Shown: piece by piece, positions 47,823-56,881 of the stretch
Numbering within the stretch: the stretch's first letter is position 1
How the letters are laid out: every line of letters starts with the position of its first letter
Assembly: GCA_907165275.2 (NCBI GenBank)
Contig: OU015653.1
Span: 10,384,001 to 10,448,000, forward strand
DNA: 64,000 nt
Reading direction: 5' to 3'
Source of the DNA: Zygaena filipendulae
Lineage: Eukaryota > Arthropoda > Insecta > Lepidoptera > Zygaenidae
Notes under the pieces: generated by a model
What the model was told of the DNA's origin: nothing
The model's database searches: none
Seen by the model: only the letters and a program-made list of their open reading frames with translations
Position numbers and translations under genes: made by a program

Positions 47823-48594
47823 CAAATAGTCTAGCGTCGACCGCGTCACTGCACGCTTGTCAAAAATGCCGAAGTATTCATTGAGAAATTGTGAAAATAT
47901 TTCGTCGATAACGAATAAAAAGGATGGGATATCGTATTTTCGGTAAGTAGAAGTGTTTCGCGGACTTACAGAATAAAGCACGACTTCGGCCTTGACTAGA
48001 CCACGCCTCTGCAGACGAGATTGCTTTGTTAAAACAACTTTAATATATCTGCATAAGGTTGATTTTGCAAAAATATTGTTTTTAGTATAACTATAACTAG
48101 GTACTTATGTAGAATTGTCAAGTGTTTGGGGACGATTCCGAGTGTTACTTTTGTTCGAGACTGCATCTAGGGTTTTTTAATTTATCAATGACCGAAAGAT
48201 TTATCTCACCGCACCTCTCTCTGCTCGGCCCGAACGGACGGCCCGGCCGCTGTAACTCTTCAGATGTATTTACACTGAACAGAGAATAACAGATAGCAGG
48301 GACATCAACTTAGTTTAGTATGAAAACAGATGAAAACCAGTGTGGCCGGGTGATTTTTGCACTAACACATTAATTAACGCAAATAAATGTATTTATGGTT
48401 GGTCATGTTTTCCTAGTCACTGGTTTTGGGACTATTGTGGTAAATATACTCGGGATGGCAGCAAAAGAAGTTTCGGGCAAGTCAGAGCATTTGCTCTAAC
48501 TTCCTTTGCAACGGTAGCGCATCTGCCCCGCCTGCGTGTCCTCTCTAGTGAATCAATTCGCTCTGCGGCTGTAGCCCACCAGACGCGGCGCCCC

Positions 48595-51500
48595 TCACAC
48601 GTACTGGTGGTCGCGCGGCAGCATGGGGTCGCGGTCCGGGTCGGCGGGCGGCGGCGGCGCCAGCCCGCACCCGCACCCGCACAGCTCCGCGCAGTTGAGC
48701 AGCGGGCCGCGCGTGAACGGCGAGCGGCCGCCGCGCGCCTGGAAGTGCCGGTAGCGGCCGCGGTTCAGCTGCTCGTTGGTCGTCATGCCGAGGCACACCA
48801 CCTGCGCGCGCGCGTGCCGACGGCGAGGTTATTATAGTTAAGTTAAGTTAACAATTTGGCCTATGTTTAAGTCACTACAGCCTTTAAGTTTTCACATACA
48901 GAAATATAGAGACTAGCTAGTTAGACATATAGCCGTTCCGCTCGCGGTATTTTCGCAGTTCCCGTGGGAATTTCGGGATAAAAAGTATACCCTATGTCAC
49001 TGAGGACTACCGTAGCTTCCTATAAGTGAAAGAATTTTTGAAATCGGTTCAGTAGGTAGATCCAGAGAATACCCCCAACAACGTCACAAACTCCCAAACT
49101 AACAATTCACAAATTTTACCTCTTTATAATAGAAGTATAGATAACTGAAATTTGTTATGGTGGTATGGTGATAAAAGATAACTTTCTTTCAAGAGTTTGG
49201 TTTGTAAAAAGTTTCATGAAAAAATATAAAAGATAATCTGTTAATAGCTTTTTTTTGGTATTTAAACAATGTAATAAGGTAAACTTAATTATTACATATT
49301 ATGATTTCTGAGTGACACACATATGACGTATATATTATATTATATACTATGCTGTAGCTATATAAACATGCTCAGACTAGAACACTGTGTTCATCACACA
49401 AAGTCCAACCCACTGGGAATCGAACCCGGAACCTCTTGGATTAGCGGGTAGGCAGTAGGCACCGCGCCGGGCCTGCCCGCTAATCCTACTGTGCCAATCG
49501 GGTCGTCGACGCAATACATGGTCAAATGCATGGTCTCACCAAATAGATCTGGCAGCAGGTGAGCACGGTGACCCAGAAGAGATGGAAGGTGGCGTTGAGC
49601 GTGACCCAGGCGAGCCACGCGTTGCACTGCGCCCACCGCAGCACCACGTCCGCGGCGGCGGTGCCGTTGTCCGCCGCGCCGCCGCCCGCGCCCGCGCCAC
49701 CGCCCCCGCCCCCGCCCCCGCCCCCGCCCCCGCCGCACTCCGCCACGAAGTACTGCACGCCGCCCCACACCATCCACGAGCACATCACGAGCAGGCTCAC
49801 CAGGAACCCGATGAAGTATCGGTGGTTTTTGGCGCCTGCAATTCAGAGTAATTCCATCGATCGCTCGAATTTAACTCCATCGATAGCGTAGGTTTAAAGA
49901 AATTCGTGTGGATTAATCCGTCTGCACGTTTGCCATATCATGCCAACTAAGTTCTTAAAAAAAAAACTTTGTTAAAAAGGTGGTTTTTCGCGCCCAATAA
50001 TTTCAGCGCTCGAATCTCAACTCGATACCATAGGTTTAAAGAAATTTGTGTAGATTAATCTGTCTGGATTTTAGCCATTTCATGCCATCAAAATTCTTTT
50101 AAAAAAAACCGTCATTAGTTGCTAGCTTCAACTGAAAGGTTCAATGTTAATGTTCAAAATGAAGATTCCAAGAGAACCTAAAAACAGTTTATAATATAAA
50201 CTACGTAAGTCTCACCGATGCAGTTGCCGACCCAGGGGCAGTGGTGGTCGAAGCGGGCCACGCAGCGGTTGCACACAGAGCAGTGCTTGGAACGCAGCGG
50301 GCGCCGCACCAGGCACGCCGAGCAGAAGCGGGATGGCTCAAAGCCGCCGCGCGACGATTCCGACAGCTCGATTATTGTCTGTAACGTTTAAACTCAAAGT
50401 AAGAGAAGAGTATAATTTCAGTCGCGCCAAACAAAGCGTGAAAGTGTAACACTATGTAAATAGTAGGTTTAATTCTATGGACCAAGCCAGCAGCCAGTGC
50501 TTACCCGAAACTTGTCAGCTTTGGAGGCGGTGATGACGCCTGGATCACTGCGCCATGACCGAAGGAACGTGTACCAGAGCACACCAGACAGTAGGAAGAA
50601 ACACACAGATGCTGACACACTGACCACTCCAGCAATAAATACCACCCATGTTATATAGAACCATATCTGTGGGAACACAACAAGATTTAACTCAAAGTAA
50701 ACTTTTAGGCAGACAACAAAGTCGAAAAGCTCAACTAGGCCACTGATGCTGAGGCTATCTATATTATGGTTCTAGCACCTGTTCATCATTGTCACTAGAG
50801 GTGACTGTGACTGACGTCCAAAGCAGCAGCAATATGTAAACACTTTGATTGGCTTTATTCAATGTTAATAGAATTTCATGTGTGTATGTTATAAAATGGG
50901 GATTTTACAGATCTTCTTTACTTTCTAACTTAAAACATATTGTAAATGCAACACAATATAGGTTCTCTATGAACTTAGTTTAATGCCTACTAATCATTTC
51001 TTTATTTGTTCAAATTGGTTCACAGCAAGTGTAACATATTATGATACAGCTATTTAACTATACAGACAAGTGTATAGAGACAAGTGATAATATTGTGTAT
51101 TGTATATACATAGTTACCTTAGTTGCCAAGTAAACACTGAGTGGGAATATATTCTTCAGCTCATCGTCAAAGAGGGCATTACTGAGAAAGTGAAGCAAGG
51201 CGTAGAAACAAGCAAGGAGGAAAAACTTGATCAGGTACAATGCATCCATGTCCAGAATGAGGCCTGTCAGGTAGAATGCCAGAAAAGGCATTAATACTAC
51301 AGACCACCATCTGAATTTCTGAAATTAATATAATAGCTGTTAGTTATTTGATGGTTATAACATTCTTATCTCAGTCAAACTACATTTAGATTTCTTAATC
51401 TTACAAGTATTATTATTATACACAAATATGGCTTCCACAATTCAGCATTTTAATCATTATGAAAATTTTGAAAAAATCTTTAGTTGTTCAAAATTCCACT

Positions 51501-52598
51501 TTTTATATTCTTTATATTTTTAAATCATAACTTCAACAGACTTAACTAGGTATGTGTAAACAGCTGATAGTATTTCACTAGTGTTCTAAAAAGAATTTGT
51601 TTTGATATTATGCATCAATATGTCTTAAATTAAGTGAAGTAATAATAAATCTAAAATATCTAACCTTATCATACATTAGACTTCGAAGTATGTTTTTCCT
51701 TGAAGTAGCCATTGTGTGCTCTTTAATTTTATCAGTAACTTTGGTTCCCACCCACAGAGAGTCAGCATTTGATTCCAACATCATAATTGGTGTAACACCT
51801 CGCAGGTTTGGTATATCCAAGCTTGCATTACCCTACAAATAAACATTTAGCATTGTACAATTTAATATTAAACACTCTAAAATTATTAGGTACACTGTAC
51901 ACATCACTTACATAGAGAAGTAGAGTAGATATAGCAGTAGTGTTTCTAGCAAGAATAGCCCAATGTAATGCTGTGTTGCCATGGGATTTATCAGTCGGGC
52001 GGGTTGATGCACCAAGAGTCAAGAGTAGCCGTGTTGGATCTACTGCGGATACCTTCCAACATGACCACATGAGGGGTGTCATGCCACCTGCATCAGGCTC
52101 ATCGGGTGAGACACCACGAGCGACTAAGTATGCCACAACCGCTGTGTGCCCAAACTGAGCAGCAAGATGCAGGCACGCGCATCCTTCTGCATCACGTAGG
52201 TTGGGGTCAGCCCCCGCTCGTATTAACAACACAGTTGCTTCCAAGTGACCCTGCCTTGTAGACCAGTGCAATGGCGTGGATTGCAACTCTCCACCTATCG
52301 CATCAACGACCGCTCCTTTTGTCAACAAGTACTGTATAATTTCTTTCCTGTTGTTGATAGCTGCCCAGTGCAGAAGAGTAACCGTCTCGTGGTCTGGTTG
52401 GTTCACGTCCCAGCCAGCTTCTACCAACTCCTTAACTCGTGAAAAGGCGCCATATTGCGTTGCCTTAACAATGTCGAATCCGCTATAATCCCGTTCGAGA
52501 GGCGCCGGCGGAGGCTCACGAGTTGGCAGCCCATCGCAGTCGGGCTGTGCCTTGCCGCACTGTCCGGTGGCAGCGGCACCGCAAGTGCTGTCGTACAT
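48595..52598 (-). CDS. Hip14: Hip14 / ZDHHC17 ankyrin-repeat DHHC palmitoyltransferase
   Basis: Seven exons on the minus strand: 52598-51912, 51832-51665, 51318-51118, 50666-50505, 50378-50216, 49835-49540, 48801-48595; 1884 nt, 627 aa (human ZDHHC17 about 632). Exon 1 carries most of the ankyrin repeats, residues about 35-265 ([56 protein letters not shown] and others). Hydrophobic spans follow at about 290-400 and 468-550. The DHHC cysteine-rich domain runs about 420-465 ([28 protein letters not shown]) with catalytic Cys453. The C-terminus keeps [18 protein letters not shown] of the family. Hip14 resides in Golgi and vesicles, binds substrates through its ankyrin domain, and S-acylates synaptic proteins such as SNAP25 and CSP; the fly orthologue is needed for synaptic release. 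Unusual: a 13-glycine run (residues 495-507) follows Cys494 in the loop after a membrane span, and the C-terminal tail is Cys/Pro-rich. Confidence 0.95.
48915..49140 (+). repeat. family A repeat in Hip14 intron 6
   Basis: AGCCGTTCCGCTCGCGGTAT, TTCCCGTGGGAATTTCGGGA, then CCTATGTCACTGAGGAC and a degenerate end. Confidence 0.55.
49390..49520 (-). repeat. tRNA-like SINE fragment in Hip14 intron 6
   Basis: On the minus strand it reads CGATTGGCACAGTAGGATTA, then GGTTCCGGGTTCGATTCCCA, resembling A and B boxes. The inner part can fold through GGATTAGCGGG and CCCGCTAATCC. It ends about 20 bases from exon 6. Confidence 0.45.
49701..49738 (-). repeat. GGCGGG hexamer repeat coding 13 glycines in Hip14
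   Basis: Five GGCGGG units plus GGCGGTGGC in exon 6, in frame. It codes Gly495-Gly507. Confidence 0.9.
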
Positions 52599-53403
52599 TG
52601 TTCTACACTTTTTTAATTAGTGCCATTTCACATTTCATTCATAAAATAATTATTTCAAATAAAAAACAAATTCTTTTACAAATTTCAAGACAAAAGAGAT
52701 TGATTTCACAAACTACGAAGATGAAAATTAAAAATCCAATAAGTAATGACGTTTGATTTGACAATGACATTTGGATTTTTTTTTTACCAAAACTAAAGCT
52801 AAAAATTTGTCAATGGCAAAATTATTGCGATAAACGCCATGATTAAAAACAAGGATTTTTTTTTTTAAATAAACCGAATATCAACAGGAAAATTTCAAAA
52901 AAAACGTCAGTTTATAAACTATAATTTATTTATTTATTTACTTTAATCCACAGCACTTAAAAACTAATTAACAGCACTTTTATACATTACGTACTGCCAA
53001 CTGCCAATTACGGACTAACATATCATATGTAATATTTTAAATACTAAGCAATTAACCCGGTCCCAAGCACCGGGCACCCATTAAAACCGAAAAAAATGGC
53101 AGGTTTTTATCGAGTTTAATCCCAAGCACCGTGCACCGGGCTGATTGCCCATCTATAGTTGCGACACATGAAAAACCGGTACTATTTGTTGTGCCCCAAG
53201 AACAAATACCTCGGGAATGCCAACCGTTTCCACGGTTCCATCTTACGGTTTCTTCTATGGTTTCAATCTACATTAGCAGACGGTTAGACCTGGTTAGACC
53301 AAGTACCCATTCATGTTTGGGGTCGCCTGAAACACACTCTTATCAAGAATACGCGAATATTCAGCGTTGCATCACTTTCTTACACTTTTTGGAAGAAAGA
53401 CTA

Positions 53404-53517
53404 TCCCAAAGAGTATTTAACCACTACGTGGACAATGGACATCCATCGTTTGTCGTAGTATCCCAAAGAGTATTTAACCACTACGTGGACAATGGACATC
53501 CATCGTTTGTCGTAGTC
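53404..53517. repeat. 57-bp tandem duplication
   Basis: Bases 53404-53460 and 53461-53517 are near-identical (TCCCAAAGAGTATTTAACCA to TTTGTCGTAGT). The period is 19 codons. Confidence 0.88.
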
Positions 53518-53740
53518 ATTGTAAGCTTACCACCAAAGATCATATAATCACTACGTTTTAAGATATGGGACTCCCATACTGTGAAATGGAATGACGCGAA
53601 TTGTCAAAATTTTTGCCCTAGCAATCATGGCCGATTCCCACACAAATAGTGCTGTTCTGCTTATAGCGAATGGTCGTCATATCGATATCGATAAAAAATC
53701 AGGACTACTACGGTTCTTCATAGTATTTTTATTATTTTAT

Positions 53741-53838
53741 AGCTACAGAAAAAAGCACCAGTGATGGCTTAATTGCTGTCGGTTAAGTATATTTAATATT
53801 GAACTTAATGTAAGCCATCATTGGTGCCTTTTTCAGCT
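53741..53838. repeat. 98-bp imperfect hairpin
   Basis: The left arm AGCTACAGAAAAAAGCACCA with GTGATGGCTTA pairs with TAAGCCATCATTGGTGCC and TTTTTCAGCT. The inner part has a further short self-match, TTAAGTATATTTAA. Confidence 0.7.
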
Positions 53839-54021
53839 GCCTCAAATAAAGAAAGTAGCTGGTTGGGAGTGAGACACAACATTTATTTGAAAAAGGTATT
53901 TTTTTGTATTTATTGAAACACCGTCTTGTGGAACATGGTCAAGTTGACTACTTGACTAATACGGGTCACGGTTTTTCTTCCTGCGCGTGGGTGTTTTCCA
54001 AGGTTTCTTTTTGTCAACCGG

Positions 54022-54629
54022 TCACTCGATTACTGGAATAAATTAAAAAATTCTAAATTCAAGAAAATAAAATCGAATGACAATGTAGCATAAACAAATC
54101 GCTAGGTTCATTACCAGTATCGGCTAGCTGCAATTTTATGTACCCTGACTCCTGTAAGCAACTGATTCTTGCAAAAAATCAAGTGTCCAGCTCAGGGAGA
54201 ACACTTAAACATACAACTTTGCCCATAGTTTAAAACTATTATAAGAATAATCACACGGTCACCCGGTAAAAACAGAACGAATAAAAAAGACTTACTTATT
54301 GACTTTGACTTATTTTTTCTTACTCAATTGTGCTATTTTATTTTGATCTGCATTCAACTGCTCTATTTTATTTGATGGGGTTGTTCGATTGGTAAATAGG
54401 CCAATTCTTTTTAGTCTTAACCCAACTCTGGCACCTAAAACAAAAATAATGGATTTATCGATATCTATAAAAAAATCTGTATATGTATTTTCCGCACTAT
54501 TTACCTATTCTTTCAAATCACATAATAAATTTACAAAACACTATTTTTGTTATTTTAAAGCACTGAATAAGAATAAAAACAACTATAAATTGAATAAAAT
54601 TTACGTACCGGACTGGATCAAGAGGAAAT
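54022..54629 (-). CDS. possible small unrecognised gene or fragment
   Basis: A minus-strand chain of splice-compatible open segments: 54629-54609 (preceded by a pyrimidine-rich AAG acceptor, donor GTACGT), 54434-54324 (acceptor TTTGTTTTAG, donor GTAAGA) and 54032-54022 (acceptor TTTATTCCAG), joining in frame to a stop at 54022-54024. The middle piece reads ARVGLRLKRIGLFTNRTT, then SNKIEQLNADQNKIAQL, which looks coding in composition. No start codon in frame was found; the first piece is preceded by an in-frame TAA, so an upstream exon would be needed. I do not recognise the protein. It could be a small gene between Hip14 and Mob2 or a decayed fragment. Confidence 0.28.
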
Positions 54630-54993
54630 CTTGAAAGAAAAGTCCTTTTTACACCATTTTCATTCTTCGATTTTACCTACTCCGCAAATTCACACGTTTT
54701 ATAAGACATCTTATTCGATGGTTCACTTACAAGACAAAACAAACGTACTAAACTAAAAAAAAACACTGAAATACTATTAAATTAACAAATAATAACACAA
54801 TAACAATTAATTTTTCTTTCAATTGAACCAGGCGCCAAAATTTTTACCGCTAAGACTGAGTACTGACTGACATTGCCATAGTCTATAGAGCGAGAAGACC
54901 GAATGCCACCATTTCAACTTGGACACAATCCATACATTTTTTCTGAAGTATGGAAGTTGCGACAGCCTGCTTACCACGTAGTGATTACCTTCT

Positions 54994-55480
54994 CTCTGAA
55001 GCTCACAATCGGTGAGTCTTTGAAGGTTTCCCTATTTTTAACCGACTTTTCCAAAAAGGAGGAGGTTCTCAATTCGACGCGTATGTTTTTTTTTTTCATT
55101 TTTTTTTGTTTGTTACCTCATAACTTTCGACTGGGCGAACTGATTTTGATGATTCTTTTTTTATTCGAAAGCTGGTGCTTACCGTTGGGTCCCATTGTCA
55201 TGAAATCAGGATCTGATGATGAGATCTTGGAGAAATCGAGGGAACTCTTCAAAAATTATAGGCATTTGGGTATTTTTTATAGTAAATCGTTCATTTGCTT
55301 TCGGAAAGCCAAAATTGGAAGCAGTGGAACTGATGATGAAGACCAAATGGTCATCGGAACAACTCAACAATAATACGTACCTATTTCACGGGTTCCGATG
55401 CGATTAAATTTTGTTATTTTTAGCTTTTTAGTTTTGTGTTTTTGGAAGTCGGTTTTAATTTTTTTGTTAATTTTTTTTTC
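54994..55480 (+). mobile_element. family B element, short copy 3
   Basis: A 5' end AACCGACTTTTCCAAAAAGG, one body unit (AATCAGGATCTGATGATGAG, TTCAAAAATTATAGGC, TTTGCTTTCGGAAAGCC) and a 3' end TTTTTGGAAGTCGGTTTTAA. It lacks the foldback seen in copies 1 and 2, so it may show the simpler form. Confidence 0.7.
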
Positions 55481-55768
55481 TTTTGTTTTGTCACTTAATA
55501 AAAAAAATCTTTGTGTTTATTAGTTTGTTTTCCTCGAAAGAAGCTGGTTTTTGTGAGAGAATTGTGTTTTATGTTGGGGAACAATCTAACACTGTCATTG
55601 GCGTTTCGCCATAATTACTTTAGCTGCTAAAAATACGTACATTGGCAGAATTAAATTAGATAAATCGCGATAGATTGCCATAATTGAAGAAAAAGAAGAA
55701 GAGCACGAAGTCAATGAATGGTCAACAGCGTGACATGACAATGACATGGATGACCGTAGTGATTACCT

Positions 55769-55802
55769 GATTACCTTCTCTCTGCTCAGAGAGAAGGTAA
55801 TC
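55769..55802. repeat. perfect 16-bp-arm hairpin
   Basis: GATTACCTTCTCTCTG (55769-55784), loop CT, exact inverse (55787-55802). The arm sequence also occurs once at 54983-54998, about 800 bp to the left. Confidence 0.85.
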
Positions 55803-55823
55803 ACGATGACAGTATACTGGAAT

Positions 55824-55849
55824 CTCAGACGAAATTTATTTCGTCTGAG
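55824..55849. mobile_element. 26-bp palindromic micro-insert
   Basis: CTCAGACGAAAT, centre TT, ATTTCGTCTGAG: perfect 12-bp arms. Flanked by ACTGGAAT (55816-55823) and GCTGGAAT (55850-55857), 7 of 8 alike. Confidence 0.75.
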
Positions 55850-56453
55850 GCTGGAATACGCTGCGTTGCGTTTTAAACCGTAGGTAACCACTGTAACCAG
55901 TGTAGCTAACTACCAATCTAACTACATATAAAGGAACGTCTTCGCAGTGGCAGTATACCAAATCGACGTCATACCTTACAGTGCTATCATACCCACAATC
56001 AATTTTTAATTCGTAAATCATGATTAGGAGTCTTTCATGACGTGCCTCAATACCTGTAGATATCTGCAACAGATAATTTTTCTTCTCTGCAGAAACTTCA
56101 GCTCGTAGGTAGTTGTTTTGCAATGTTCAGCCCAGGGTGGTGCAGGTATAAACACAACTAATTATTGATTTTATTGATTTGTCGCATTTCATTAGTGCAG
56201 CAAGAAACCGCCATCGGTCACCACCTATCATTATAAGCATACATCAAATATTTGTCCGTAATATTTTCGACTCTACTTAGTACTTGTAAGGACGAAAATT
56301 CAATGGACAAATTTCGATGTGATGTTATGAGACTGGGTAGGGAAATGTCATCTCAAAATATGGCATTTTGAATTATTCTGATAGGATAAGTGAGATTTGA
56401 AATACAGATATAGAAATAATAGGCTCCTGTTTATTAGTTAAACAAATATCACT

Positions 56454-56459
56454 TTTATT
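56454..56459 (-). promoter_or_regulatory. candidate poly(A) signal, Mob2
   Basis: AATAAA on the minus strand about 425 nt after the Mob2 stop. The intervening DNA is GC-rich near the stop and AT-rich near the signal. Confidence 0.45.
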
Positions 56460-56881
56460 TACAACCAAAGCAATCACAAATAATAATATAAACTAAATCG
56501 TAATCAATAATCACCTAAAACTACTTAACAGATTTGAAATATTTACAATAGAGTTAACAATTCTTTTAACTTACAGAATGTTTACACGTGACATCGTTTA
56601 GTCGATACGCGAAAGGCATTTTTTATTTCATCGAGTGGCCTACACGTCGAGTCGCGCCGGCGCTCCGGCGGCTCGACGGGCCGAATACTTCAATAAAGAC
56701 TAATGAATCATCTAGAATCTAGATTATCGTATAGTGTGGCGCGCGCGGCGGGCGGCGGCGCGGGGCGCGGGGCGCTCGCCGGCCGGCTGCACGCTTAAGT
56801 ACTGGCGAGTGCGGTGCGGGGGCGGCGCGGGCGGGGCGCGGGTGCGGGTGCAGGCGGGCGGGCGGGGGGCGCGGCGCGCAG

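Larger units (their letters stand above)
40082..48594. other. gene-free spacer between Ly6-like gene and Hip14
   Basis: AT-rich. It holds the micro-insert at 41068, family B and ACCGGCCAAG fragments, small MITEs and a family A copy. Part near Hip14 is probably its 3' UTR. No exon was recognised on either strand. Confidence 0.5.
52599..56453. other. spacer between Hip14 and Mob2
   Basis: Contains the Hip14 5' flank, family H fragment, 57-bp duplication, the hairpin at 53741, the weak small-gene candidate, family B copy 3, the 16-bp-arm hairpin at 55769 and a micro-insert at 55824. Confidence 0.5.

Noticed and set aside
48340..48837. Long plus-strand open frame (165 codons)
   Set aside because: It is antisense to the GC-rich last exon of Hip14, whose frame has clear family homology.
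49559..49891. Plus-strand frames rich in Pro/Ala
   Set aside because: Antisense shadow of the glycine tract and membrane spans of Hip14 exon 6.
53131..53547. 138-codon plus frame
   Set aside because: Inflated by the 57-bp duplication and starting inside a MITE fragment; no domain seen.
53922..54021. Basic minus-strand reading KKKPWKTPTRRKKNRDPY
   Set aside because: An in-frame stop separates it from the candidate gene upstream, and no acceptor of the right phase exists.
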